A DNA stretch of 64,000 nt from Micromonospora narathiwatensis (GTDB lineage Bacteria > Actinomycetota > Actinomycetes > Mycobacteriales > Micromonosporaceae): NCBI RefSeq assembly GCF_900089605.1, contig NZ_LT594324.1, positions 3,968,001 to 4,032,000 on the forward strand, read 5' to 3'. Below, in pieces: positions 47,181 through 55,413 of the stretch. A model generated the notes under the pieces. It was not told the origin of the DNA. It made no database searches and saw nothing but the letters and a program-made list of their open reading frames with translations. A program made the translations under genes and the position numbers. Position 1 is the first letter of the stretch, and each line of letters opens with the position of its first letter.

Positions 47181-48122
47181 ATGAAGGCCCGCTCCACCTC
47201 CCGCGCCCTGGCCGCGGCCACCGCCGCCCTGCTCACCCTCGGTGGCGTCGCCGCCTGCTCGGACCACGGTGGTGGCGGCACCGACCCGGACCGGGTCGAC
47301 GTGGTGGTCGCCTTCTACCCGCTCCAGTTCCTCGCCGAGCAGATCGGCGGGGACGCGGTCCGGATCACCAACCTGGCCCGGCCGGGCGCCGAGCCGCACG
47401 ACCTGGAGCTGCAACCGCGCCAGGTCGGCCAGATCGTCGACGCCGAGCTGATCGTCTACCTCGCCGGCTTCCAGCCGGCCGTGGACGAGGCGGTGGCGCA
47501 GAACGGCGGCGACCGGGCGTTCGACGTCGCCACCGTGCAGCCGCTGCTGGACGCCGGTGCCGGCGGACACCAGCACGAGGGCGAGGCCGGACACGACGGC
47601 GAGACGGGCGGCCGGGATCCGCACGTCTGGCTCGACCCGACCCGGCTGGCCACCATCGGCGACCGGCTCGCCGAGCGGCTCGGCACGGCCGACCCGGAGC
47701 GGGCCGCCGAGTTCACCGCCCGGGCGGCGGCGCTCCGCACCGACCTCACGAAGCTGGACGCCGACTACGTTCAGGGCCTGCGGACCTGCCAGCGCCGGGA
47801 GATCGTGACCAGCCACACCGCGTTCGGCTACCTGGCCGAGCGCTACCAGCTCGAACAGGTCGGCATCACCGGCCTCAGCCCCGACGGGGAGCCCTCCCCG
47901 CAGCGTCTCGCCGAGGTGGCGCGGGAGGCCCGCAGCCACCAGGCCACCACCATCTTCTTCGAGACGCTGGTCAGCCCGAAGGTCGCCGAGACGGTGGCCC
48001 GCGAGGTCGGGGCGAAGACCGCCGTACTCGACCCGATCGAGGGCGCGCCGGCCGACGGCGACTACCGGTCGGCGATGCGTACCAACCTCCAGACCCTGCG
48101 AACCGCCCTGGGATGCTCATGA
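47181..48122 (+). CDS. znuA: Zinc ABC transporter substrate-binding lipoprotein
   Basis: A 313-residue cluster A-I metal-binding lipoprotein (lipobox LGGVAACS). VVVAFYPLQFLAEQIGGD starts the fold; metal ligands are in GAEPHDLELQP (His), DPHVWLDP (His), SHTAFGYLAERY (His) and VLDPIEGAP (Asp). It has a short His/Glu/Asp-containing loop (GGHQHEGEAGHDGETGG), which is typical of Zn-specific proteins and poorer in His than in proteobacteria. It captures zinc outside the cell. Confidence 0.94.
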   Translation: MKARSTSRALAAATAALLTLGGVAACSDHGGGGTDPDRVDVVVAFYPLQFLAEQIGGDAVRITNLARPGAEPHDLELQPRQVGQIVDAELIVYLAGFQPAVDEAVAQNGGDRAFDVATVQPLLDAGAGGHQHEGEAGHDGETGGRDPHVWLDPTRLATIGDRLAERLGTADPERAAEFTARAAALRTDLTKLDADYVQGLRTCQRREIVTSHTAFGYLAERYQLEQVGITGLSPDGEPSPQRLAEVAREARSHQATTIFFETLVSPKVAETVAREVGAKTAVLDPIEGAPADGDYRSAMRTNLQTLRTALGCS

Positions 48123-48880
48123 CCACTCCTGTGATCCAGGTCGCGCACGCCGCCGTCGGCTACGACGGGCCACCGGTGCTCCGGGACGTCTCGCTGAGCG
48201 TCGCGGCCGGCGAGGTGGTCGCGGTGCTCGGCGCCAACGGCTCCGGCAAGTCGACCCTGATCCGGGCCGTGCTCGGCCTGGTGCCGGTCGGCGCCGGGTC
48301 GGTCGCCCTCTTCGGCACCCCGCAGCGCCGCTTCCGGCACTGGCACCGCATCGGGTACGTCCCGCAGCGGCTGGGCGCCGGCGGCGGCGTACCGGCCACG
48401 GTGCGGGAGGTGGTGGCGTCCGGGCGGCTGGCCCGCCGGGGCGTACTGCGCCCGGCGGGACGGGCCGACCGGGAGGCGGTCGCCGCCGCGCTGCGGGCGG
48501 TCGGGCTCGCCGACCGGGCCGGTGACCCGGTCGCCACCCTCTCCGGTGGCCAGCAGCAGCGCACCCTGATCGCCCGGGCCCTGGCCGGCCAGCCGGAGCT
48601 GCTGGTGCTCGACGAGCCGACCGCCGGGGTGGACGCGGCCAGCCAGGAGGCGTTCGCGGGGGCGCTGCGCGGCTTCGTCGACGGCGGCGGGACGGTGCTG
48701 CTGGTCGCCCACGAACTGGGGCCGCTGCGCCCGCTGATCAGCCGGGCGGTTGTCGTCCACCAGGGCGGCATCGTGCACGACGGCGCGGTGCCGGAGCCCG
48801 CCGGCCACCACGCGGACCCCGACCACGAGCACGTGCACCCGCACTGCGACGAGGAGCCCGCCGGGCTGTGGAGCATCTGA
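48119..48880 (+). CDS. znuC: Zinc ABC transporter ATP-binding protein
   Basis: A 253-residue ATPase with Walker A GANGSGKST, Q-loop YVPQRLGAGGGVPATVREV, signature LSGGQQQR, Walker B LLVLDEPTAGVD and switch His LLVAHELGPL. The last about 30 residues carry an unusual metal-ligand-rich tail (HHADPDHEHVHPHCDEE) not needed for ATP hydrolysis; it may sense or buffer zinc. ATG 48,119 overlaps znuA by 4 bases; an ATG two codons earlier is possible. Confidence 0.94.
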   Translation: MTTPVIQVAHAAVGYDGPPVLRDVSLSVAAGEVVAVLGANGSGKSTLIRAVLGLVPVGAGSVALFGTPQRRFRHWHRIGYVPQRLGAGGGVPATVREVVASGRLARRGVLRPAGRADREAVAAALRAVGLADRAGDPVATLSGGQQQRTLIARALAGQPELLVLDEPTAGVDAASQEAFAGALRGFVDGGGTVLLVAHELGPLRPLISRAVVVHQGGIVHDGAVPEPAGHHADPDHEHVHPHCDEEPAGLWSI

Positions 48881-48881
48881 C

Positions 48882-49754
48882 ATGGACCTCTTCCAGTACG
48901 ACTTCATGCTGCGTGCCCTGGTCGGGGCGCTGGTAATCGGCCTGGCCGCCCCGGCGCTCGGCATCTACCTGGTGCAGCGCCGGCTGGCGCTGATCGGCGA
49001 CGGGATCGGCCACGTGGCGCTCACCGGCGTCGGCGCCGGGTTGCTGTTCAACCGGTCCCCGGTGCTGGTGGCGGTGATCGCGGCGACGCTGGGCGCGATC
49101 GTGATCGAGCTGATCCGCTCGCGCGGGCGTACCTCCGGGGACCTGGCCCTGGCGCTGCTCTTCTACGGCGGCATCGCCGGCGGCGTGCTGCTGGTCGGGC
49201 TCTCCGACGCCAGCAGCGCCGCGCTCAACTCGTACCTGTTCGGGTCGCTGATCACCACCTCCCCGGCGGACCTGGTCACCATCCTGGTGCTCGGCGTGGT
49301 GGTCCTGGTGGCCATGCTGGCGCTGCGCCCGGCGCTCTTCGCGGTCTGCCACGACGAGGAGTACGCCCGGGTGTCCGGGCTGCCGGTCCGGGCGCTCAAC
49401 CTGCTCATCGCGGTCGGCACCGCGTGGACGGTGACGATCGCCATGCGCGCGGTCGGGGTGCTGCTGATCAGCGCCCTGATGGTGGTGCCGGTGGCCGCCG
49501 CCCAGCAGGTCACCCGGGGTTTCCGGAGCACCATGACGGCGGCGATGGCGCTGGGGCTCTTCGCCGCCGGCGCGGGGATCTGGGTGGCCGCCACCGCCGA
49601 CACCGCCCCGGGCGCCTCGGTGGTGCTGGTGGCCATCGGCTCGTTCCTGGCGCTCGCGCTCGCCACCGCGGCCCGGCGGGCGCTGCGCCGCCGGTCCCGC
49701 CCGGTCGTCCCGCCGATCGCCGAGCCGCACGAGCCCGAGGTGGTGCTGCGGTGA
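48882..49754 (+). CDS. znuB: Zinc ABC transporter permease
   Basis: A 290-residue permease of the ABC-3 family with about eight helices. FMLRALVGALVIGLAAPALGIYLVQRRLALIGDGIGHVALTGVGAGLL and the SGLPVRALNLLIAVGTAWTVTIAMRAVGVLLISALMVVPVAAA region are diagnostic. It begins one base after the znuC stop. Completes the zinc importer. Confidence 0.95.
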   Translation: MDLFQYDFMLRALVGALVIGLAAPALGIYLVQRRLALIGDGIGHVALTGVGAGLLFNRSPVLVAVIAATLGAIVIELIRSRGRTSGDLALALLFYGGIAGGVLLVGLSDASSAALNSYLFGSLITTSPADLVTILVLGVVVLVAMLALRPALFAVCHDEEYARVSGLPVRALNLLIAVGTAWTVTIAMRAVGVLLISALMVVPVAAAQQVTRGFRSTMTAAMALGLFAAGAGIWVAATADTAPGASVVLVAIGSFLALALATAARRALRRRSRPVVPPIAEPHEPEVVLR

Positions 49755-49797
49755 GCCCGTCCGGGCCGGCGCTGCTGGGATTGGTTACCGTTACAGG

Positions 49798-50100
49798 GTG
49801 ACCGCCACGCACGGATACGACGCCTTCGAGGGAGCGGGCGACCTGCTGCGCGCACTGTCGGCACCCATCCGGTTGGCGATCGTGAGCGAGCTGGCGCAGG
49901 GCGAGCGCTGCGTGCACGAGCTGGTGGAGAAGCTCGGTGCCCCGCAGCCGTTGGTCTCCCAGCACCTGCGGGTGCTGCGCGGCGCGGGTGTGGTGCGCGG
50001 CTCCCGACGCGGCCGGGAGATCGCGTACGCCCTGGTGGACGAGCACGTCGCGCACATCGTGGCGGACGCGGTGAGCCACGCCGGAGAAGGACCGTCATGA
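49798..50100 (+). CDS. smtB: SmtB/CzrA-type ArsR-family zinc sensor
   Basis: A 100-residue winged-helix repressor, LLRALSAPIRLAIVSELAQGERCVHELVEKLGAPQPLVSQHLRVLRGAGVV. Residues D81, H83, H94 and E97 make the exact D-x-H-(10)-H-x2-E alpha-5 site that binds Zn in SmtB and CzrA. The alpha-3 arsenic-type Cys pair is absent (only one Cys). In mycobacteria SmtB lies next to zur and releases DNA when zinc rises. GTG 49,798; it overlaps zur by 4 bases (ATGA). Confidence 0.92.
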   Translation: MTATHGYDAFEGAGDLLRALSAPIRLAIVSELAQGERCVHELVEKLGAPQPLVSQHLRVLRGAGVVRGSRRGREIAYALVDEHVAHIVADAVSHAGEGPS

Positions 50101-50489
50101 GCGAGGGGGCGCCGCGCAACACCCGGCAGCGGACGGCGGTGAGCGCGCTGCTGGCCGAGCTGGAGGGCTTCCACAGCGCGCAGGAACTGCACGCGATGCT
50201 GCGCCAGCGGGGCGAGCGGGTCGGGCTGACCACCGTCTACCGGACGTTGCAGGGGCTCGCCGACGCCGGCGAGATCGACGTGATGCGCCCGCCCGGCGGC
50301 GAGCACCTCTATCGGCGGTGCAGCGAGGGGCACCACCACCATCTGGTCTGCCGGCACTGCGGCCGGACGGTGGAGGTGGCCGGGCCGACGGTGGAGAAAT
50401 GGGCGGAGCGGGTCGCCGCCGAACACGGGTACGCCGAGGTCAGCCACACCCTGGAGATCTTCGGCTGCTGTCCGGCCTGCCTCGGCTGA
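50097..50489 (+). CDS. zur: Zinc uptake regulator, Fur family
   Basis: A 130-residue Fur-family protein. Winged helix: NTRQRTAVSALLAELEGFHSAQELHAMLRQRGERVGLTTVYRTLQGL. Metal sites include HHHHLVCRHCGRTVEV and the C-terminal GCCPACLG, the two CxxC pairs that hold structural zinc. It probably represses znuACB through the box at 47,145 when zinc is plentiful. It lies in the same direction as the importer, so the run is one autoregulated zinc module. Confidence 0.93.
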   Translation: MSEGAPRNTRQRTAVSALLAELEGFHSAQELHAMLRQRGERVGLTTVYRTLQGLADAGEIDVMRPPGGEHLYRRCSEGHHHHLVCRHCGRTVEVAGPTVEKWAERVAAEHGYAEVSHTLEIFGCCPACLG

Positions 50490-50536
50490 ACGTTCGCCCC
50501 GTGCCGCCACGGCCGGACCGTGGCACGCTGTCCGGC

Positions 50537-51142
50537 GTGAAGATCTACGCCGATCGACTTCCGACCGCTCTCCGTCAGCTCATCACCGATCTGCTCGTGG
50601 CCGTCTGGGTGTACGCGGCGATCCGCTTCGCACTCTGGCTGCACGACGTGATCGAGAAACTCGCCGTACCCGGACAGAAGCTGGAGGGGGCCGGCGGCGG
50701 CCTCGCCGACAGCCTGGCCGACGCCGGCGGCAAGGTCGGCCGGGTGCCGCTGGTCGGGGACGAGCTGACCGCGCCCTTCGCCCGGGCCGCGGAGGCCGCC
50801 CACGCGGTCGCGCAGGCCGGCCGCGACCAGCAGGAACTCGTCGGTCAACTGGCCCTCGGGCTGAGCATCGCGGTGCTGGTCTTCCCGCTCGGCCTGGTCC
50901 TGTTCGGCTGGCTGCCGCTGCGGCTGCGCTGGATACGCCGGGCCGGCGCGGCGCAGGCTCTGGCCACCGCCCCCGCCGGCCGGGACCTGCTGGCCCTGCG
51001 CGCGCTCGCCGGCCAGCCGCTCGGACGGCTGACCCGGATCGCACCCGACGTGGCCGAGGCGTGGCGACGTGGCGACGACGCGACGGTCGACGCGCTCGCC
51101 GCGCTGGAGCTGCGCAGACTCGGCCTGAAGGCCGGCCGGTAA
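50537..51142 (+). CDS. Two-helix membrane protein of unknown function
   Basis: A 201-residue protein. Helix 1 is near residues 14-33 (LITDLLVAVWVYAAIRFALWL), an Ala/Gly/Glu-rich middle about 45-100 is probably coiled, helix 2 is ALGLSIAVLVFPLGLVLFGWLPL and the C-terminus is cytoplasmic and Arg-rich. GTG 50,537. It is widespread in this order by look, but I know no function. Confidence 0.75.
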   Translation: MKIYADRLPTALRQLITDLLVAVWVYAAIRFALWLHDVIEKLAVPGQKLEGAGGGLADSLADAGGKVGRVPLVGDELTAPFARAAEAAHAVAQAGRDQQELVGQLALGLSIAVLVFPLGLVLFGWLPLRLRWIRRAGAAQALATAPAGRDLLALRALAGQPLGRLTRIAPDVAEAWRRGDDATVDALAALELRRLGLKAGR

Positions 51143-51151
51143 GGTGTGGCG

Positions 51152-51322
51152 GTGCTGTACTTCCTGATCGTCGTCGCCGTGCTGCTGCTGGCGTACGCGG
51201 GCGTGCTGGTGAGCTACGTACGCCGGGGCCGGAAGATCCCGCCGGCCGCGTACCTGGTGCTGGCCGCGTTGAACGGGCTCATCCTGGCCGGCGTGCTGGC
51301 CTGGGCGGTCGCGGCCCACTGA
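51152..51322 (+). CDS. 56-residue two-helix membrane protein
   Basis: GTG 51,152, ten bases after the previous stop, opens a 56-codon frame that begins VLYFLIVVAVLLLAYAGVLV, then a basic turn SYVRRGRKIP, then YLVLAALNGLILAGVLAWAVAAH. The all-hydrophobic two-helix pattern with a basic loop is unlikely by chance. Function unknown; probably a membrane hairpin that works with the gene before it. Confidence 0.6.
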   Translation: MLYFLIVVAVLLLAYAGVLVSYVRRGRKIPPAAYLVLAALNGLILAGVLAWAVAAH

Positions 51323-51347
51323 GCCGGCCGCCGGCCCCGCGACCGGC

Positions 51348-53399
51348 TCACCCCAGGGGCGGGATGCGGCGGCGGACGTCCTCGGCGGTGGAGGGGCCGG
51401 GCTGCCAGCCGGCCACCCAGGGCAGTTCGGCCGGCGGAGCGGCGACGCCCCCCTCCAGCGCGGCGTACCGGCCGGCGAGGATCCGCTTCGCCGCCGCCAC
51501 GTCGACCGAGTCGGTGTTGGACCAGAGCGCGGTGAACAACTCGTCGACCCGCAGCCGGGCCTGCCGGCAGAACAGGTCGGCCAGCTCGACGTTCTCCGGG
51601 TGCTCCGCCCGCTCGGCGGTGGCCCGTACGCAGACCGCGGACATCGCGAACAGCTCCGCGCCGATGTCCACCACCCGGCCGAGGAACGCCTGCTTGCGCT
51701 CCATCTTTCCCTGCCAGCGGGACATCGCGTAGAAGGTGGCGCGGGCCAGCTTGCGGGAGGTGCGCTCGACGTGCCGCAGGTGAGCGGCGAGCGGGCCGAA
51801 CTCGGCGTACGCCCGGGGCGCCTGCCCCCTGCCGACGGCGAGGGTGGGCAGCCACCTCGCGTAGAAGACGCCGGCCCGGGCGCCCGCCCTGGCCTTGCGG
51901 CCCAGCCCGGCGTCCGGGTCGATGATGTCGCCGGCCACCGAGAGGTGCGCGTCGACCGCCTCCCGGGCGATCAGCAGGTGCATGATCTCGGTGGAGCCCT
52001 CGAAGATCCGGTTGATCCGCAGGTCGCGTAGCAACTGCTCGACCGCGGCCGGCCGCTCGCCCCGGGCGGCCAGGGAATCGGCCGTCTCGTAGCCACGGCC
52101 GCCCCGGATCTGGATCAGCTCGTCGGCGATCTTCCAGGCCATCTCGCTGGCGTAGAGCTTCACCAGCGCCGCCTCGATCCGGATGTCGTTGCGGTCGTCG
52201 TCGGCGAGCAGGCAGCACAGGTCGAGCATGCTCTCCATGCCGTACGTGGTGGCGGCGATGAAGGCCAGCTTCTTGGCGACCGCCTCGTGCTCGCCGACCG
52301 GCCGGCCCCACTGGACCCGGTCGGCGGCCCACTCCCGGGCCACGTTCAGCGACCATTTGCCGGCGCCGACGCACATGGCCGGCAGTGAGAGCCGCCCGGT
52401 GTTCAGCGTGGTCAGGGCGATCTTCAAACCCTTGCCCTCGCCGCCGATCACGTTCTCCTTCGGCACGATGACGTCATGGAACCGGGTGAGGCTGTTCTCC
52501 AGGCCGCGCAGGCCGACGAAGGCGTTGCGGCGCTCGACGGTGATGCCCTCGCTGTCGCCCTCCACCACGAACGCGGTGATGCCGCCGCGCCGCCCCTCGC
52601 CCGCCGGCACCCGGGCCATCACCACGAGCAGGGTGGCGACCGTGCCGTTGGTGGCCCAGAGCTTCACCCCGTTGAGCCGGTAGCCGGTGCCGTCGGCGGT
52701 GGGCTCGGCGGTGGTCGCCAGCCGGGCCGGGTCGGAGCCGACGTCCGGCTCGGTGAGCAGGAACGCGGAGACCTCACCGGCGGCCAGCCGGGGCAGGAAC
52801 CGCTGCTTCTGCTCGGGCGTGCCGAACATCTTCAGCGGCTGCGGCACGCCGATCGACTGGTGGGCGGAGAGCAGCGCGCTGATCGCCGGGTTGGCCGAGC
52901 CGGCCAGCATCAGCGCCCGGCAGTAGTGCAGGTTGCTCAGCCCGAGGCCGCCGTACCTCCGGTCGATCTTCATGCCGAAGGCGCCCAGCCGGGCCAGCCC
53001 GTGGAACACCTCGTCCGGGATGTGCGCGTCCCGCTCGATCGCGGCGCCGTCCACCTCGGCGTCCAGGTACGCCCCGAGCGCGCCGAGGAACTCCCCGGCC
53101 CGGGCGACGTCCGCCGGGTCGGAGCGGGGCCACGGGTTGATCAGGTCGAGCCGGAACCGGCCGAGGAACAGCTCCTTGCCGAAGCTGGGCCGGTCCCAGG
53201 CCGTCTCGCGGGCCGCCTCCGCGACCTGGCGGGCCTCCTTCTCGGAGACCTGGCCGGCCTCGGCGGGCAGCGGCCCCGCCCCACCCGCCTCGGCGACCGC
53301 CGCGGCGCTGCCGGCCGGCGGCTCGGCGTCGTCGATCGGCGCCACCCGGCCGGTCGGGCCGCCGTGGGGGTCGGGTCGGTTGTTCCGTGTCGTGGTCAC
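51348..53399 (-). CDS. Large acyl-CoA dehydrogenase
   Basis: A 683-residue FAD-dependent acyl-CoA dehydrogenase of the VLCAD/FadE5-like size class. After about 60 low-complexity residues come KIDRRYGGLGLSNLHYCRALMLAGS, FLLTEPDVGSDPARL (FAD site), KLWATNGTVATLLVVMARV, GLRGLENSLTRFHDVIVP and INRIFEGSTEIMHLLIAREAV (the conserved G/E-S-T-E-I motif). The C-terminal about 170-residue helical extension is typical of the large members that use long-chain substrates at the membrane. GTG 53,399 with AGGAGG five bases upstream. Confidence 0.93.
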   Translation of the reverse strand: MTTTRNNRPDPHGGPTGRVAPIDDAEPPAGSAAAVAEAGGAGPLPAEAGQVSEKEARQVAEAARETAWDRPSFGKELFLGRFRLDLINPWPRSDPADVARAGEFLGALGAYLDAEVDGAAIERDAHIPDEVFHGLARLGAFGMKIDRRYGGLGLSNLHYCRALMLAGSANPAISALLSAHQSIGVPQPLKMFGTPEQKQRFLPRLAAGEVSAFLLTEPDVGSDPARLATTAEPTADGTGYRLNGVKLWATNGTVATLLVVMARVPAGEGRRGGITAFVVEGDSEGITVERRNAFVGLRGLENSLTRFHDVIVPKENVIGGEGKGLKIALTTLNTGRLSLPAMCVGAGKWSLNVAREWAADRVQWGRPVGEHEAVAKKLAFIAATTYGMESMLDLCCLLADDDRNDIRIEAALVKLYASEMAWKIADELIQIRGGRGYETADSLAARGERPAAVEQLLRDLRINRIFEGSTEIMHLLIAREAVDAHLSVAGDIIDPDAGLGRKARAGARAGVFYARWLPTLAVGRGQAPRAYAEFGPLAAHLRHVERTSRKLARATFYAMSRWQGKMERKQAFLGRVVDIGAELFAMSAVCVRATAERAEHPENVELADLFCRQARLRVDELFTALWSNTDSVDVAAAKRILAGRYAALEGGVAAPPAELPWVAGWQPGPSTAEDVRRRIPPLG

Positions 53400-53521
53400 G
53401 GCTGCCTCCTGGAGACCTCGGTCCGGCTGCGTCAACGTGCTCGACAGAAATCGACGCTACCCCCGGGTGTTACCCAGCGGTAGCCTTCGTCGCACGTCCG
53501 ATTTGGCGCGACCGGCACCGT

Positions 53522-53815
53522 TCAGTCGCCGGGCAGCGCCCGCGGATCGTCGTCCTCGTCGTCGATGTCGGGCTCACTCCAGCGGCGCCCGGCGAGCGGC
53601 AGGGCCAGCCAGAAGGCCAGGAACCACGCCGCGGTGATCGCGGTCAGCACCAGGGCGAGCCGCCGGCCCAGCACGAAGTCGGTGATCAGCAGAACCGCGC
53701 TGACGATCGAGATCAGCAGTAAGGCCAGGCCGCCGGTGGCCATCCGGTACGCGAACCGGACCAGCTCCGGCTTCCGACCCCGACGGAACAGCGCCCGGTG
53801 GGAAGGGCCGCACAG
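53522..53815 (-). pseudogene. 5'-truncated DUF6328-family membrane protein
   Basis: The frame ending at 53,522 encodes the C-terminal half of a DUF6328-type protein: GPSHRALFRRGRKPELVRFAYRM, two membrane helices (GGLALLLISIVSAVLLITDFV and LALVLTAITAAWFLAFWLALPL) and an acidic end. The N-terminal half with its helices is missing; upstream of about 53,815 the frame turns to unrelated Pro/Arg-rich sequence that reaches the SIS gene end. The only good start in it is ATG 53,743, which would leave 73 residues. I read it as a rearrangement relic. Confidence 0.65.
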
Positions 53816-53860
53816 CGCTTGCCCCGTCGGGCGGCGGGCGAAACCGCCTCGGGTACGCGC

Positions 53861-54604
53861 TCAGGCGCCCCGACGGATCCGACCGGCGTACCGGGCCTCC
53901 AACTCGGCGTTGTGCTCGTCGCCGCCGGTGATGTTCGCCGACAGGTAGACCGGGGGCCGCTCCCCCGCCGCCAGCAGCCGGGCCACCACCTCCGCCACGA
54001 TCTGCTGGGCCAGCAGCGCCGCCGTGATCGAGGAGACCGCGCCGACCGCGCCGCCACCGGGCAGCGGCAGGGTGGCGTCGCCGTACGGGGCGCCGTTGTC
54101 GAGCACCACGTCGGCGAAGTCGGCCAGCTTGCGCCCGGACGGGTGACGCGAGGTCATCCGGGCCGAGTGAGCCGCCGAGGTGATCGCGATCAAGGCGTGC
54201 CCGCGGTCCTTGACGATCGACGCGAACTCCACCATCGCCCCGTTCACACCGGAGTTGGAGGCGAGCACGAAGACGTCCCGCGGGTGGATCGGGGCCAGCT
54301 CGTAGAGGCGGTGCGCCACGGCCGGCTCGCGTTCCAGCTTCGGGCCGAGCACATCGGCCGGCTCGCCGCCGTAGAGCACCAGGTCACGCAGCGCGATCCG
54401 GTTGGTGGGCACCAGCCCGCCGGCCCGGCCGGCGATCTCCATCGCCAGGGCCTCCGAGTGGCCGGTGCCGAACGCGTGCACCACCCCGTCGGCGCGCAGC
54501 GACTCGGCGATCAGGTCGGCCGCCCGGCCGACCCCTTCCCGCTGGCCGGCTGCCACCCGGCCGATCGTCTCGGTCACCACCGCCAGGTACGCCTCGGCGC
54601 TCAT
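53861..54604 (-). CDS. SIS-domain protein (UPF0309-like)
   Basis: A 247-residue protein with a sugar isomerase fold: GVVHAFGTGHSEALAMEIAGRAGGLVP and VFVLASNSGVNGAMVEFASIVKDRGHALIAITS, SSITAALLAQQIV. SIS domains bind phosphosugars, often amino sugars. It follows, with a 4-base overlap, an AAC(3)-family acetyltransferase, a pairing often seen in actinomycetes. The substrate is unknown. Confidence 0.88.
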   Translation of the reverse strand: MSAEAYLAVVTETIGRVAAGQREGVGRAADLIAESLRADGVVHAFGTGHSEALAMEIAGRAGGLVPTNRIALRDLVLYGGEPADVLGPKLEREPAVAHRLYELAPIHPRDVFVLASNSGVNGAMVEFASIVKDRGHALIAITSAAHSARMTSRHPSGRKLADFADVVLDNGAPYGDATLPLPGGGAVGAVSSITAALLAQQIVAEVVARLLAAGERPPVYLSANITGGDEHNAELEARYAGRIRRGA

Positions 54605-55413
54605 GATTCCTCCGTCCGTCGGTCGCGGGCCAGCCAGTCCACCGCGAAGTCGACCGCCGCCCGCTGTCGCATCAACCGGCCCGTCCCGGCGCCGACCGGC
54701 CCGAGCCGGACCGCCCCGGTGGCCTCCAGCTCGGCGCCGAGCCGCGCGAAGCCGTCGTCGTCCAGGTGCACGTCATCCCACCACACCCACTCCCGCCCGC
54801 CGTCGGGCGTCAGGACGGCCGCGCCGCAGCGCTGCCGGGGCGGCGCGGGCCGGCGGTACTCGGCCAGGTGCAGCGAGGTGTTGCGGCCGTGGTCGACGCC
54901 GAGCAGCAGCACGTCGGCGTCCAGTTCGTACAGCCGGGCCAGCGGGGAACTCTCGCCGAGCATGTCGGCCAGCGCGTGGCCGGCGACGATCCGGTCGGCG
55001 GCCGGCCCGAGCGCGGCGAACGAGACGTGCGGGTGGTCGCTGCGCCGCGCGCCCGGCCAGGTGCGGACCAGTTCGGCCAGGGCGCCCATGAACCGGCTCG
55101 GCGTGACCGCCGGGTCGAAGCCGGGCAGCCCGGCCCGGATCACCGGCCACCAGTCCGCCGGCACCGGCGGGTTGGTCCAGCCCGCCGGGTCGCTGTTCTC
55201 CGGGGTGTGGGTGGGCACCACCACCGTGCCGTCCGGCCCGAGTACGTCGCGCAGGGCGAGCAGCACCGCCTCCGGGCCACCACAGAGGAGACCCAGCCCG
55301 CGCAGGCCCGCGTGCACCAGCACGATCCCGCCGGGGCGTACGCCGAGGGCGTGGAGCTGGGCGGCGAGCGACGCGCGGGTGTGCGGCCGGGCCGGCGCGG
55401 CGGCGGCGATCAT
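54601..55413 (-). CDS. AAC(3)-family N-acetyltransferase
   Basis: A 270-residue acetyl-CoA-dependent transferase of the aminoglycoside 3-N-acetyltransferase family. IVLVHAGLRGLGLLCGG, TVVVPTHTPEN, TWPGARRSDHPHVSFAALGP and EYRRP fit the family. Most environmental members are not resistance enzymes. The shared operon with a SIS-domain protein points to an amino-sugar substrate (inference). ATG 55,413; it overlaps both neighbours by 4 bases. Confidence 0.9.
   Translation of the reverse strand: MIAAAAPARPHTRASLAAQLHALGVRPGGIVLVHAGLRGLGLLCGGPEAVLLALRDVLGPDGTVVVPTHTPENSDPAGWTNPPVPADWWPVIRAGLPGFDPAVTPSRFMGALAELVRTWPGARRSDHPHVSFAALGPAADRIVAGHALADMLGESSPLARLYELDADVLLLGVDHGRNTSLHLAEYRRPAPPRQRCGAAVLTPDGGREWVWWDDVHLDDDGFARLGAELEATGAVRLGPVGAGTGRLMRQRAAVDFAVDWLARDRRTEES

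Noticed and set aside
53522..53743. Intact 73-residue membrane protein
   Set aside because: The similarity to DUF6328 continues in frame upstream of the ATG, so the frame is more likely a truncated gene.
54601..55413. Aminoglycoside resistance gene
   Set aside because: The protein is of the AAC(3) family, but many environmental members do not acetylate aminoglycosides, and the operon suggests sugar metabolism.
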